A stretch of DNA of 60,165 bases from a virus. Within the stretch, counting starts at the first letter, position 1, and the number at the start of each line of letters is the position of its first letter. The notes beneath the pieces were generated by a model that had not been told where the DNA came from, made no database searches, and saw only the letters and a program-made list of their open reading frames with translations. The stretch lies in IMG/VR virus record IMGVR_UViG_3300007775_000011, positions 1 through 60,165 of that record; one strand, 5' to 3'. The position numbers and the translations under genes were made by a program. Shown piece by piece: positions 45,797-53,365 of the stretch.

Positions 45797-46045
45797 AGCA
45801 CGTAGTTTTCTTTCTATCTCTTCCGCACTGTCCCGTTTAAAGTCAATCCATTGGTGGTTCTCACCATTGTTACACTGCATTTCACCATCATCACCATACA
45901 ATCCACTCTTTGAGCAACCGTGATTTAACCACAGCAATTCACGCAACTTCTTCTCGCTACTTAACAAGTCGCTTGAGTTCGACGGCAAACCCGCCGGTTT
46001 GGTTGCTCTTATCAATTCTCCAGTTGCTATTTCTGTTCCTGCCAT
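45791..46045 (-). CDS. cassette gene: hypothetical protein, 84 aa
   Basis: Not recognised. Contains two Cys (HGCSKSGLYGDDGEMQC), and a helical C-terminus (WIDFKRDSAEEIERKLRAT). Strong ribosome site AAGGAGG. Stop codon TAA is part of TAAC, as in most genes of this array. Confidence 0.6.
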   Translation of the reverse strand: MAGTEIATGELIRATKPAGLPSNSSDLLSSEKKLRELLWLNHGCSKSGLYGDDGEMQCNNGENHQWIDFKRDSAEEIERKLRAT

Positions 46046-46086
46046 TTCATTCCTCCTTAGTTGGGTTTCCGCGTCTCAACTTGGTG

Positions 46087-46341
46087 TTAAAAACCCTCTT
46101 CATAATTGCAATAGTCGCAGGTTGCCTTACAGTTTCTTGGCAATGCCAATGTTTTCTTGCCAGATAATCTCAAAGGGTATTCCCCACAATTAGGGCATAC
46201 CAAATAAGGCTCAACCGGCTTAGTGGTTGCAATAACACGGCTTTTAACAACCGCATCAACCGGACTCGCTACCTCTGGCTTGTCTGGGCAGTTATCACAT
46301 TTTCCGGGAATTTTTACGCAATCTTCACATTCTGTTTTCAT
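46087..46341 (-). CDS. cassette gene: cysteine-rich zinc protein
   Basis: The 84-residue product has CEDC, CDNC, CPNC and CDYC pairs, so up to two zinc ions. Ribosome site CAGGAG. Stop TAA within TAAC. Function unknown; zinc ribbons of this kind are common in phage accessory genes. Confidence 0.65.
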   Translation of the reverse strand: MKTECEDCVKIPGKCDNCPDKPEVASPVDAVVKSRVIATTKPVEPYLVCPNCGEYPLRLSGKKTLALPRNCKATCDYCNYEEGF

Positions 46342-46377
46342 TATCTGCTCTCCTGTTATGGCAACACGTTGGTGCGC

Positions 46378-46608
46378 TTAATAACATGGATATTCACAGG
46401 CGCTCACGCAGTCATCACACCACGGCACCCCGTTACGTGGTACTTTTGCCAATTCTTTCTTGCTAACAAAAACTCCGCATTCGTGGCATTTTTCACGCTT
46501 TTGCACAGAACCAGTAAATTCAGTGGATTCGCTAACCTTGGCGTTTTGGTGGCAGTTATAAGGCGACAAGGTGCATGTGTCGTCATAAATGCAGTCTATA
46601 CATTCCAT
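46378..46608 (-). CDS. cassette gene: cysteine-rich zinc protein
   Basis: From the ATG at 46608 (ribosome site AAAGGTGAG) the product is 76 residues with CIDC, C(x5)C, CHEC, CDDC and C(x3)C motifs. The frame extends to 46638 but lacks a ribosome site there. Similar in style, not clearly in sequence, to the neighbouring zinc protein. Confidence 0.65.
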   Translation of the reverse strand: MECIDCIYDDTCTLSPYNCHQNAKVSESTEFTGSVQKREKCHECGVFVSKKELAKVPRNGVPWCDDCVSACEYPCY

Positions 46609-46631
46609 TCGCTCACCTTTGATTATGGTCG

Positions 46632-46853
46632 TTAGCAAAACGTCATACCAAGTAAAAACTGGAGCCTGTTTTCTAATTTCTCCAAATGCTCACGAGGCAC
46701 AACGCACACTGGCGTTCCATTCTCTATCTCTGCTGCTTCCTGCCACTCCGACAGGTATTTATCAGGCATCCCGCCGTGATCCATGACTATCTTCCCACCT
46801 ATTATTCTTAGCTTGTCTGGGGCAGCATCCCCAAGCTTTCTTATATTTTTCAC
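46632..46853 (-). CDS. cassette gene: hypothetical protein, 73 aa
   Basis: Starts at GTG 46853 after AGGAGG, which itself lies directly next to the attC-like site at 46870-46957. Product: KNIRKLGDAAPDKLRIIGGK followed by a helical C-terminus. Stop TAA is inside TAACG. No recognised family. Confidence 0.6.
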   Translation of the reverse strand: MKNIRKLGDAAPDKLRIIGGKIVMDHGGMPDKYLSEWQEAAEIENGTPVCVVPREHLEKLENRLQFLLGMTFC

Positions 46854-46869
46854 GGCGTACCTCCTGTTT

Positions 46870-46957
46870 GCTAACCAGCGCATTAAATCGACTGGAATAA
46901 TCTTTGGTTATTAAAATCGGCCAGCCCATCGGCCAGCGGTTTATGCTAAACGTTAGC
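46870..46957 (+). other. attC-like recombination site 1
   Basis: GCTAAC (46870-46875) and GTTAGC (46952-46957) are the outer boxes; TAAATCGACTGG on the left pairs with CCAGCGGTTTA on the right with one extra A unpaired in the left (L'') arm, as in integron attC sites. The 3' end GCGGTTTATGCTAAACGTTAGC fits the attC consensus used for metagenomic cassette recovery. Nearly the same sequence recurs at 59406-59493. The upstream gene's TAA stop is in the GTTAGC box. Confidence 0.75.
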
Positions 46958-47222
46958 GGTCCATGAATGGGCCGACAATAGTAACGTCAATAGTCCCTAA
47001 ATTCCATCCCCTTCTGTGTCGTATGCGTCTGCCAGGGGAGTAAGACAAAATATACCAAAGGTTTTGCCGTTTGATCTCAATCTTGATGCCCCACTGCATC
47101 CAGTTCGGCATTGCCTGGTTTACGGATTTACGAAGCCGATGGAATCCGCTAACCAGGCGTTGCACTCTGACCCCATGGGGCGTGGGTTCTTTGGTTGTTT
47201 GTTTATTCGGTGTTTCCATCAT
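46953..47222 (-). CDS. cassette gene: hypothetical basic protein, 89 aa
   Basis: Start at 47222 (double ATG) after AAAGGAG. Product begins METPNKQTTKEPTPHG, then two beta-like segments with NLWYILSYSPGRRIRHRRG, ending GPFMDR; its TAA stop forms the attC-like site boundary. Function unknown. Confidence 0.6.
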   Translation of the reverse strand: MMETPNKQTTKEPTPHGVRVQRLVSGFHRLRKSVNQAMPNWMQWGIKIEIKRQNLWYILSYSPGRRIRHRRGWNLGTIDVTIVGPFMDR

Positions 47223-47268
47223 TTCAAATCTCCTTTGTTCACCCATGGGTCAGGTGAACTTAAACGCT

Positions 47269-47376
47269 CTATTTCCCGTCTAAATTATCCCATATATGGT
47301 CTAAAACCTTATTTCCAAGCTCTGTGTATCTAAGCCAGCCTCGCAATCCGCAGTCTCGCAAAGTCTTGTCTTTCAA
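47269..47376 (-). CDS. cassette gene: possible 35-aa protein with TTG start
   Basis: A TTG codon at 47376 preceded by AAAAGGAA opens a frame encoding KDKTLRDCGLRGWLRYTELG and 14 more residues. Composition is protein-like but the gene is short and the start weak. Confidence 0.35.
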   Translation of the reverse strand: MKDKTLRDCGLRGWLRYTELGNKVLDHIWDNLDGK

Positions 47377-47392
47377 AGTCTCAAATTCCTTT

Positions 47393-47430
47393 TGCTTGTT
47401 ATCCGGCTACCAGTTATGCCGGTCGTTATC
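47393..47430 (+). other. short attC-like palindrome (degenerate)
   Basis: CCGGC (47403-47407) pairs with GCCGG (47418-47422) and is followed by GTTATC (47425-47430), which contains the complement of the adjacent gene's TAA stop. Confidence 0.3.
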
Positions 47431-47629
47431 TTCGACAACCTTTCATGCCAATAACGACTTCAAATTTTTCATGGCAGTTTTCACATTCCACAGTAAAACA
47501 TCCATTGTGTTTCTTGGGCTTCTTGTATCTCGCCCACGTTTCACACTTTTTGCACTGTCTGGGCAATCCTTTCAAAAACCGTTCACATCCAGGCTGAGAA
47601 ATTTCATCAATAAAATCTAAATTTTCCAT
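47426..47629 (-). CDS. cassette gene: zinc-binding protein, 67 aa
   Basis: Product MENLDFIDEISQPGCERFLK followed by CKKCETWARY and CENCHEKFE: a four-Cys zinc ribbon. No good ribosome site; an in-frame ATG further upstream lies in the attC-like site at 47634-47717. Stop TAA is inside TAACG. Confidence 0.6.
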   Translation of the reverse strand: MENLDFIDEISQPGCERFLKGLPRQCKKCETWARYKKPKKHNGCFTVECENCHEKFEVVIGMKGCRR

Positions 47630-47633
47630 GTCA

Positions 47634-47717
47634 GATAACCATCGCATTAACGCAGACTGGAAGAAAGCTGGCGGCATTGGCTCGTTCAAGGCCCAGCAGC
47701 TCAACAAAAACGTTATA
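47634..47717 (+). other. attC-like recombination site 2
   Basis: GATAAC (47634-47639) and GTTATA (47712-47717) bound an imperfect palindrome. The left inner box GCATTAACGCAGACTGG resembles GCATTAAATCGACTGG of site 1; the right part includes CCCAGCAGCTCAAC. Between the zinc-protein gene and the tRNA-like unit. Confidence 0.55.
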
Positions 47718-47733
47718 TTGCTAAATAAAAATG

Positions 47734-47847
47734 TTGCCATGAAGGGAGTTGAACCCTCATCTGCCACCAGAAAAATCATACAGAATCGAACTGTATCAGC
47801 TTCCCCACCTTTCATGGGGAGGTGTCTGCCAATTTCACCACATGGCA
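47734..47847 (-). tRNA. tRNA-like sequence of unusual length (114 nt)
   Basis: Minus strand: acceptor strands TGCCATG and CATGGCA pair perfectly; TG at positions 8-9; D arm GTG-AAATTGGCAGA-CAC as in tRNA-Leu; T arm GAGGG-TTCAACT-CCCTT. In canonical register the anticodon loop is ATGAAAG (GAA), but its stem has a mismatch; an alternative CCCCA/TGGGG stem would displace U33. About 46 extra bases follow, including a second T-arm-like hairpin (TACAG-TTCGATT-CTGTA). It is the only content between two attC-like sites. Functional decoding is doubtful. Confidence 0.45.
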
Positions 47848-47848
47848 A

Positions 47849-47975
47849 CATAACAAAAAAATAAAGCGGATTGCTAAAACCGTGGCGGATTTAAGTTATT
47901 GGCTGTGGCGCTACATTTCGGTAACGTCCAAGTTTTATACTAGCAATCCGCAACAGCTTATTATAGGTTGTTATC
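47849..47975 (+). other. attC-like recombination site 3 (long)
   Basis: CATAAC (47849-47854) and GTTATC (47970-47975) flank an 11-bp perfect stem GCGGATTGCTA (47866-47876) / TAGCAATCCGC (47941-47951), extended by AAAC/GTTT after a short bulge. Length is similar to the long VCR-type attC sites of Vibrio. The RHH gene stop TAA is in the right box. Confidence 0.55.
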
Positions 47976-48147
47976 TTTCCCGTTCACGCATGGCATCCAA
48001 GGCCATGTTTATTAAGCGGGAAATTCCTTTACCTTTTTGCGCCCTGATCCACCTGTTATTAATCCGGCTTATCCTTGCGCCTATTCGTACATGGTCGGTT
48101 GTAGGGCCAACCTTTCGGCCAGCCCCTTTTCTTGCACCGCCTCTCAT
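47971..48147 (-). CDS. cassette gene: ribbon-helix-helix-like protein
   Basis: A 58-residue basic protein opening MRGGARKGAGRKVGPTTDHV, the GGARKGAGRK segment typical of small phage DNA-binding proteins, then RIGARISRINNRWIRAQKGKG and ISRLINMALDAM, compatible with an RHH fold. Start overlaps the preceding stop (ATGA), so it is coupled to 48144-48359. Stop TAA in TAAC. Confidence 0.6.
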   Translation of the reverse strand: MRGGARKGAGRKVGPTTDHVRIGARISRINNRWIRAQKGKGISRLINMALDAMRERER

Positions 48148-48359
48148 ATGTATTTACCTGTTACAGGAGATACAACATACAAACCGCTTTCACTGTGCAA
48201 ATCATCTTTGATGCTACATATCCCTTCAGCCTCCAAAGTCTCAAAGGCAGCAAATAACTGTTTCTGCCCGGTGTGTATATTAAAACATCTCCCGTTATCC
48301 ATAGCCAAAGAGTTACATATCATCCTCACTGCTTCTATTTGCGCTTGTGCCTTTTTCAT
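48144..48359 (-). CDS. cassette gene: hypothetical protein, 71 aa
   Basis: First gene after the array-1 leader. Ribosome site CGGAGG. Product is helical at the start (KKAQAQIEAVRMICNSLAM) with a C-terminal GLYVVSPVTGKYI strand. Coupled to the RHH-like gene through ATGA; the pair might act together but nothing shows a toxin-antitoxin relation. Confidence 0.6.
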   Translation of the reverse strand: MKKAQAQIEAVRMICNSLAMDNGRCFNIHTGQKQLFAAFETLEAEGICSIKDDLHSESGLYVVSPVTGKYI

Positions 48360-48373
48360 GGTGTATCCTCCGT

Positions 48374-48429
48374 TTGGCTTTATTGCCCTTTGTTAAATAC
48401 AGAATATCATCATTTTTGATTTTTGTCTA
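48374..48429 (-). promoter_or_regulatory. array 1 leader: promoter plus conserved 24-nt segment
   Basis: Minus strand: TAGACA (48424-48429), 17 bases, TATTCT (48401-48406), then a 24-nt segment (48374-48397) whose plus strand ends with GTTAAAT. The segment and its distance from the -10 box are the same in the array 2 leader. A promoter with adjacent recombination core, comparable in layout to an integron Pc/attI region, is inferred. Confidence 0.6.
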
Positions 48430-48464
48430 CCTTTTTTCAATAAATAATTAAAATAAAGTAAAAA

Positions 48465-48529
48465 GATAACAAATAAATTAACGACGACAGGAAACCTGCG
48501 GTTTATCAGCCCTCATTATTGCCGTTATA
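48465..48529 (+). other. attC-like recombination site 4
   Basis: GATAAC (48465-48470) and GTTATA (48524-48529) flank ATTAACGACGACAGG, which resembles the left inner box of sites 1 and 2, and CCTGCGGTTTATC, which resembles the right inner box of site 1. CAGG/CCTG pair across a three-base loop. Confidence 0.5.
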
Positions 48530-48532
48530 TTT

Positions 48533-48610
48533 TTAAGCTATTCCATCAATGTGGGTTATTGTTTCAACCCACCGGACAGGTATATCACCGGCCCATTCCT
48601 TGTCATTCAT
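48533..48610 (-). CDS. possible 25-aa protein coupled to the polymerase gene
   Basis: ATG overlaps the polymerase stop (ATGA) and encodes MNDKEWAGDIPVRWVETITH and five more residues. It ends six bases before a TAACG box. Sequence looks protein-like, perhaps a truncated copy of a larger gene. Confidence 0.4.
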   Translation of the reverse strand: MNDKEWAGDIPVRWVETITHIDGIA

Positions 48611-50055
48611 CGAATAAAATTATTTGAACAAATAGGACAAGTCCAAATATTTTTCTTTTTATTATGGTACATCCATTCATTTCCGCAATTACAAGGATGA
48701 AAATGAACTTCATCTTTTTCATACCAACTTTTTCCAGCTGGAGAAAATTCTGTTTCAGCGTCAAGTGGTACGATTAACCACGGCCATACTTCACGAATAT
48801 CATGGCACATTATTTTATCAGTAACTTTCATTACATGATTTATTTCAGAGGGCTCAAAATCAAAAACAATAGCATCATGAATCTGTCCTAAGATCTTTGT
48901 TTCCCATTTCTCTTCTATAGATATTTTTTGAATATGAATCAAAGACCAAAGAAGACAATGAAAAGCTGATCCCTGTACAGCATAATTGATAGCTTCATTC
49001 CGGGACATTACTCCCTGATATCTAAAACCTGTAAAACTATCAAAATATCCATTTTCTTGATAGGATTCTACATGATCATTTTTCCATTGATTATAAACTG
49101 GATAGCGGTCTTCCCAAAATTTTCTTTCAACTTTTTGTATATGCTTTTCAAATTTTTTATAGGATCGGATACCGTGTTTTGCTAAATGTTTTTTTAATGG
49201 AACCCCATCTGCTGTTTTAAGATTTAACTGTTCTATTCCTACCCAAAGAGCTTGGGCGCAATTAACATAATAATCACCGTAAAATTGAGGAAAGACAAAC
49301 TTATTTTTACCGCAATATCTTGCATCTTTTGTCCACTCATCCATTTCTAATTTATAGCATTCCATTGCCATATCTCGGTGCATATCTCTTTCCGGGTCGG
49401 TAATATCCTCTATCATAGTGGGATCACGATGATAACAAGCGGCAACTTTTACTTCTATGCCGCCATAATCTTTTTCCCCAAATACTCTTTTATCTGTTCT
49501 TGGTAAAAAAGCTTTTCTTACCATACTTTTTACCCAAGGGATTCTAACCGGGATATTTTGGAAATTAATATTAGATGATGATGAACGAAAAGTGACTACA
49601 GTATGTAAATTAAAAAATGGGTAAAGAAAACCATCAACCTGTTCTCTGAGTATTCCTCCAAGATAGGTACCTTGGATTTTTTCCATTTTTCTTCTTTCTA
49701 ATAATAAATTAAGCCATTCCATATTAAGAGCTTGTAAACTTTCTTCATCAGTGGAACCTTGATCACCGCCAGTTTGTTTTTTTGCTTTTAATTTTAAATG
49801 ATCATAAAGAAGTTCGGATAATTGTTCATTGGAATTATATTTGAATTTACTGCCATATAACTCTTTCCATTTCTGTACTTCTTTATACTCACTTAATTTG
49901 ATTTCAGCTTTTTTGATTTTTTTTGTTAATCTTCGATCTTGTAAATGGCAATGATCTAAATCAATTTTCATTCCATTCAACTGGATCTGAGAAAGAGCCA
50001 ATGCCCCTTCATGAAGCAGCTGATATCCTTTGATGTCAACAGGAGTTATTTGCAT
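48607..50055 (-). CDS. DNA polymerase I-type polymerase domain
   Basis: Replicative polymerase. The 482-residue protein has FRSSSSNINFQNIPVR, motif A in KDYGGIEVKVAA (about residue 198), motif B region KFVFPQFYGDYYVNCAQALW (about 255), and motif C QIHDAIVFDF (about 408). A C-terminal zinc ribbon (CNCGNEW ... CPICSN) is added. The exonuclease domain is the separate upstream gene; the start overlaps its stop by 10 bases, so the pair is a split SPO1-like polymerase. Confidence 0.9.
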   Translation of the reverse strand: MQITPVDIKGYQLLHEGALALSQIQLNGMKIDLDHCHLQDRRLTKKIKKAEIKLSEYKEVQKWKELYGSKFKYNSNEQLSELLYDHLKLKAKKQTGGDQGSTDEESLQALNMEWLNLLLERRKMEKIQGTYLGGILREQVDGFLYPFFNLHTVVTFRSSSSNINFQNIPVRIPWVKSMVRKAFLPRTDKRVFGEKDYGGIEVKVAACYHRDPTMIEDITDPERDMHRDMAMECYKLEMDEWTKDARYCGKNKFVFPQFYGDYYVNCAQALWVGIEQLNLKTADGVPLKKHLAKHGIRSYKKFEKHIQKVERKFWEDRYPVYNQWKNDHVESYQENGYFDSFTGFRYQGVMSRNEAINYAVQGSAFHCLLWSLIHIQKISIEEKWETKILGQIHDAIVFDFEPSEINHVMKVTDKIMCHDIREVWPWLIVPLDAETEFSPAGKSWYEKDEVHFHPCNCGNEWMYHNKKKNIWTCPICSNNFIR

Positions 50056-51281
50056 ATATCAATTCCCAATTTTTTACGTTTTTCCCATTGAACTTCAGCC
50101 AACCGATATTCCAATAAAGAATCCAGAGCATTTCTTTTTAGAACATCTTTCATATTAGCTTCATAAATTCTATTAAAAGAATTAGCGTGCTTTTCCGTCC
50201 CTTTTAAAAATTCCCCGGTTGCGTCTTTAAAATCCATTATTCCAAAATTAACAATACTTTGAAATTCAAGATCATTACACCCACGGCGATTATCTAATGT
50301 ATGAGATCCATACATTGTATCCCATAACCAACCTTCTGGGATTATATTCATAATATGTCTAGTCCACATATCTTCAAATTTCATGTGATGGGCTATTTTT
50401 TTAATATTTGGATTTTTAAGAATCCGGCCCCAAATCCTTTCAACATTTATATCATCAAAAGGAAAGGCAAAAGCATTATCCCTATCAGTTGCTATACTTA
50501 AAGTGACAATATGGTGTCCTTTTGCAATAGGACGTAGACCAGTTGTTTCATAATCAAAAGCAATAGGATTTATAAACCCTCTATTTATTTCTTCCAATTT
50601 GGGCAGTATTTGTTTAGGAGATGTTAAAATTTCAATACAACTTTCAGGGTCTTTCCATTCCGGGAAATCATCTTGGTAATGATCAATAGCATTTTTGAGA
50701 TCCATCTCAAATATAGTTTCAATAACCTGATTCCCGTGCGCGGCTTTTTTTACATAAGCTGGGTGGTACATTGGGAATATCCAACATTTATGATCTTGGT
50801 CAGGTATTTGCCAACCCCTCCAAGAATAAATCCCGGTACCCACAGAAACACGATGGCCGAAACAACTATCAATAGCGATATTACCCAATAAAAATATGGC
50901 CTTTGGTTTGTATTTTTTAATGACTTTTAAAATCCGGTTTCGACAAGCTTGGATTTCTTTTGGTTTTGGATTTCTACTATCAGGTGGGTGACAATTAACG
51001 CTATTGATTTTTATACAATCTCTATCTATATCAATCTTGTTTCTTTTTAATAATCTGCGGAGATATAGACCTGGTTTACCAACTAATTGTTTTCCAAGTT
51101 TATCTTCTTTTTCTCCCGGAGCCTCAGCCCAGATTAATATTTCTTTTTTACCTTCTCCGTGAGGTTTCATTTTCGGAGATTTACAAGACCGATATAGACC
51201 GCAGGAGGCGCATCCAATAGTTTTACCGGATGCCCCCCTGTTTATTCCAACAATTTCGTCTTTACTAAAAAAGCCGGACAT
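50046..51281 (-). CDS. uracil-DNA glycosylase-like domain fused to 3'-5' exonuclease
   Basis: Proofreading half of the polymerase. Residues 1 to about 200: family 4-like UDG with Fe-S type cysteines (GCASCGLYRSC) and WAEAPGEKEDKLGKQLVGKPG; residues about 240-400: DEDD exonuclease with FDYETTGLRP, AHHMKFEDMW and ALDSLLEYRL. In SPO1-type phages UDG, exonuclease and polymerase are on one chain; here polymerase is separate. The glycosylase site may be structural rather than active. Confidence 0.85.
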   Translation of the reverse strand: MSGFFSKDEIVGINRGASGKTIGCASCGLYRSCKSPKMKPHGEGKKEILIWAEAPGEKEDKLGKQLVGKPGLYLRRLLKRNKIDIDRDCIKINSVNCHPPDSRNPKPKEIQACRNRILKVIKKYKPKAIFLLGNIAIDSCFGHRVSVGTGIYSWRGWQIPDQDHKCWIFPMYHPAYVKKAAHGNQVIETIFEMDLKNAIDHYQDDFPEWKDPESCIEILTSPKQILPKLEEINRGFINPIAFDYETTGLRPIAKGHHIVTLSIATDRDNAFAFPFDDINVERIWGRILKNPNIKKIAHHMKFEDMWTRHIMNIIPEGWLWDTMYGSHTLDNRRGCNDLEFQSIVNFGIMDFKDATGEFLKGTEKHANSFNRIYEANMKDVLKRNALDSLLEYRLAEVQWEKRKKLGIDICK

Positions 51282-52297
51282 CAGTTTTCCTTTGCCATAG
51301 CTACAACGTGTTTGAAGTTATCCTTTTCAAATAATATTGATTTATCTCCAATAATCGCAGTACGAAACATTTTAAGAATTTGGATAAAATTTGAAGGGTT
51401 AATTTTAAAAGTACATTCCCCGGCTTTGGATTTCATTTTAAGGGACTTTTTAAACCACCCATTATCCCCTTTCCCTTCCACTGTTAACTTTTTCTTGTTA
51501 ACAGAAACTATCAATGAATTATTATCTGCCATAATAGTTGCATTATTTATAGCAGATATCAAATCTTTGGGAAATTCAATTTCATCTCCATCTACTTTAA
51601 AAAAACTGGAAATATCTGGATATTTCCCATCGTGCGTTCTACAGCTAAAAATGGTGCCTAAGCGGTTTTTAAAATGGGCCCATCCTTCGGTATGGGAAAT
51701 CTTTACAGGCTTATAAGAAGCTAAATGACGAGCTGAGGAAGCTGGTAAAAGATACCCTTCACTATCAGCTCCTGTTTCTGTGTCCCAAATAGTAGCACGG
51801 GAATTATCACAAGATTGAATAAAATCAGGCTTTACATATAAACATGTAAAAATTGGTTGGGAAGCATCGCCGGAAGCAGAGAAAATACAACTGTTTATAG
51901 CGGTAATAAAATTATCAGGATTAGGGATTTTCTTAAACTTTTTGGGTTGTGACATTTCTTCGATAGGCAAACGAATTTCTTGTTCAAGTCTGATCCCGGC
52001 TTCCCCATCCGATTCTGTAGAGATAGTTAATTCAGAATTATCAATTTCCAGTTCAATTTCTTCGCAAGAAAAACTTTTTAAAATACTGAAAAACTCTCTT
52101 GCTTGAACTGCTGCCTTCATATCTAAAGAACCATCCCCAACAAGTGGGTGTTGTATGGCTATTTCATCATTAAAAGTCATAGCCATATCTTCATTAAATA
52201 CAAAACAGGAAGCTTGCTCAACAAGACTATTTTCAGAAGCAATCCCCGGCTGAAGTATTTGTAAAATATCCAATAATTCTTTTCTATTAATTTTCAT
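51281..52297 (-). CDS. sliding clamp (DnaN-like)
   Basis: Processivity ring. The 338-residue protein (start at 52297 after AAGGAGAAGGAG) has three repeated clamp domains, with DAVA-like regions replaced by SGDASQPIFTCLYV, RLGTIFSCRTHDGKYPDISSFF at the usual domain 2/3 link, and a C-terminal FRTAIIGDKSILFEKDNFKHVVAMAKEN. Bacterial clamps are near 366 residues. Partners: loader at 44306-45274 and polymerase next door. Confidence 0.85.
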   Translation of the reverse strand: MKINRKELLDILQILQPGIASENSLVEQASCFVFNEDMAMTFNDEIAIQHPLVGDGSLDMKAAVQAREFFSILKSFSCEEIELEIDNSELTISTESDGEAGIRLEQEIRLPIEEMSQPKKFKKIPNPDNFITAINSCIFSASGDASQPIFTCLYVKPDFIQSCDNSRATIWDTETGADSEGYLLPASSARHLASYKPVKISHTEGWAHFKNRLGTIFSCRTHDGKYPDISSFFKVDGDEIEFPKDLISAINNATIMADNNSLIVSVNKKKLTVEGKGDNGWFKKSLKMKSKAGECTFKINPSNFIQILKMFRTAIIGDKSILFEKDNFKHVVAMAKEN

Positions 52298-52322
52298 TGC
52301 TCCTTCTCCTTGCATTAAATTA

Positions 52323-53144
52323 TTATTCCCAACTATGTATTTTTTTTATTTCAACAGGATTCATTCTTTTTTTGAAAAAATAAAGAGATTCACTATCAAG
52401 ACAACCCCCATCATTAATCAATCTTGGATCATTTTGAATAAATGGAAAGGTATAAAAACAATATTGGACATATTCAGATAGAAAAGGTTCTGGAGCGCAT
52501 ATACAATAACGAAAATTGATATATTTCCAATTGTAATCCCAAATTACAATAGCTTTTAATTCGTTATTGCAGCATAATCCATAACGATTAAACCCCTTAT
52601 CTAAATAAATAGTTAATGTTTCGGGGTCATATATGACTTCTTCGGAGTTTTTATTTTGCAACCATTTTAAAAAAAGTTCATTAATATCATCACTCATTCT
52701 TTTTGTAACATAATTGCAACAAGGATCATTTAAGTTAACCCAAGTATATAATTTTCCTTTCGGCCATTTTTTGATATTTTTTCTAAAGGTTTTCCATTTA
52801 TTCCCTGAAAGATCCAAAAAGTTTCTTTGATCAAAAATAAATTCATAATCAAGAAATTTAGATATAGGGCCACAAACTCTATATACATTTGGCCAATTAG
52901 GAAAATCGGCCCGTACTCCTTTCATTGGCATATAAGGCCATTTTATATCTGTTCGGAGCGGGGGGAATAAATCAAATTTTTTATCATCAAAAGCATGAAT
53001 ACCGCTATGATTTTGTTCTTCAGTAATTCCGGCTTTTTCAAAATATTCACGACTAATGAAAAAGTTAGGATCAATCTTGGTTTTTTTCAGAGTTTCCAGA
53101 TATAATCCCAAGTGTTGTTCCTTCTGGTTGTTTTTTTGTCCCAC
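52323..53144 (-). CDS. GNAT-like acyltransferase (DUF2156-type pattern)
   Basis: The 273-residue protein has an N-terminal segment with LSGNKWKTFRKNIKKWPKG and a C-terminal LINDGGCLDSESLYFFKKRMNP, resembling the DUF2156 aminoacyl/acyl-transferase layout (NxGxxLG..GL..FK...P). Location beside clamp, polymerase and DNA-glycosyltransferase genes permits a role in base modification, but the substrate is unknown. Confidence 0.5.
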   Translation of the reverse strand: MGQKNNQKEQHLGLYLETLKKTKIDPNFFISREYFEKAGITEEQNHSGIHAFDDKKFDLFPPLRTDIKWPYMPMKGVRADFPNWPNVYRVCGPISKFLDYEFIFDQRNFLDLSGNKWKTFRKNIKKWPKGKLYTWVNLNDPCCNYVTKRMSDDINELFLKWLQNKNSEEVIYDPETLTIYLDKGFNRYGLCCNNELKAIVIWDYNWKYINFRYCICAPEPFLSEYVQYCFYTFPFIQNDPRLINDGGCLDSESLYFFKKRMNPVEIKKIHSWE

Positions 53145-53179
53145 AACTTGATCCCCCCATTTTTATTAAAGCGGTTTCC

Positions 53180-53365
53180 TTAAATATAAACAATTAATTC
53201 TTGTTCCATTTGCTTTAATAAATTTTTTGCTATTCTTTTCCGCTTATTATTTTTGCAATATTCTTCCATTGCGTCTATAATAATTTTAGATTCTTTGGTG
53301 GAAGCAAAAATAATAGAATCCCCCGTTTCTGTTCCTTTTCCATTATATAATAGAGCGATTTTCAT
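53180..53365 (-). CDS. hypothetical protein, 61 aa
   Basis: Not recognised. Short alpha/beta protein with KIALLYNGKGTETGDSIIFA, then a helix with a Lys/Arg-rich run. Start overlaps the stop of the next minus-strand gene by four bases. Confidence 0.5.
   Translation of the reverse strand: MKIALLYNGKGTETGDSIIFASTKESKIIIDAMEEYCKNNKRKRIAKNLLKQMEQELIVYI

Noticed and set aside
46246-46296. TAACAACCGCATCAACCGGAC ... GTTATC-like stretch
   Set aside because: Looks like a short attC but lies in the middle of a zinc-protein coding region and its stem is only six bases; probably chance.
47426-47851. 141-codon minus-strand frame extending through the tRNA-like sequence
   Set aside because: The first 74 codons translate the tRNA-like element and the attC-like site; the protein is taken to start at 47629.
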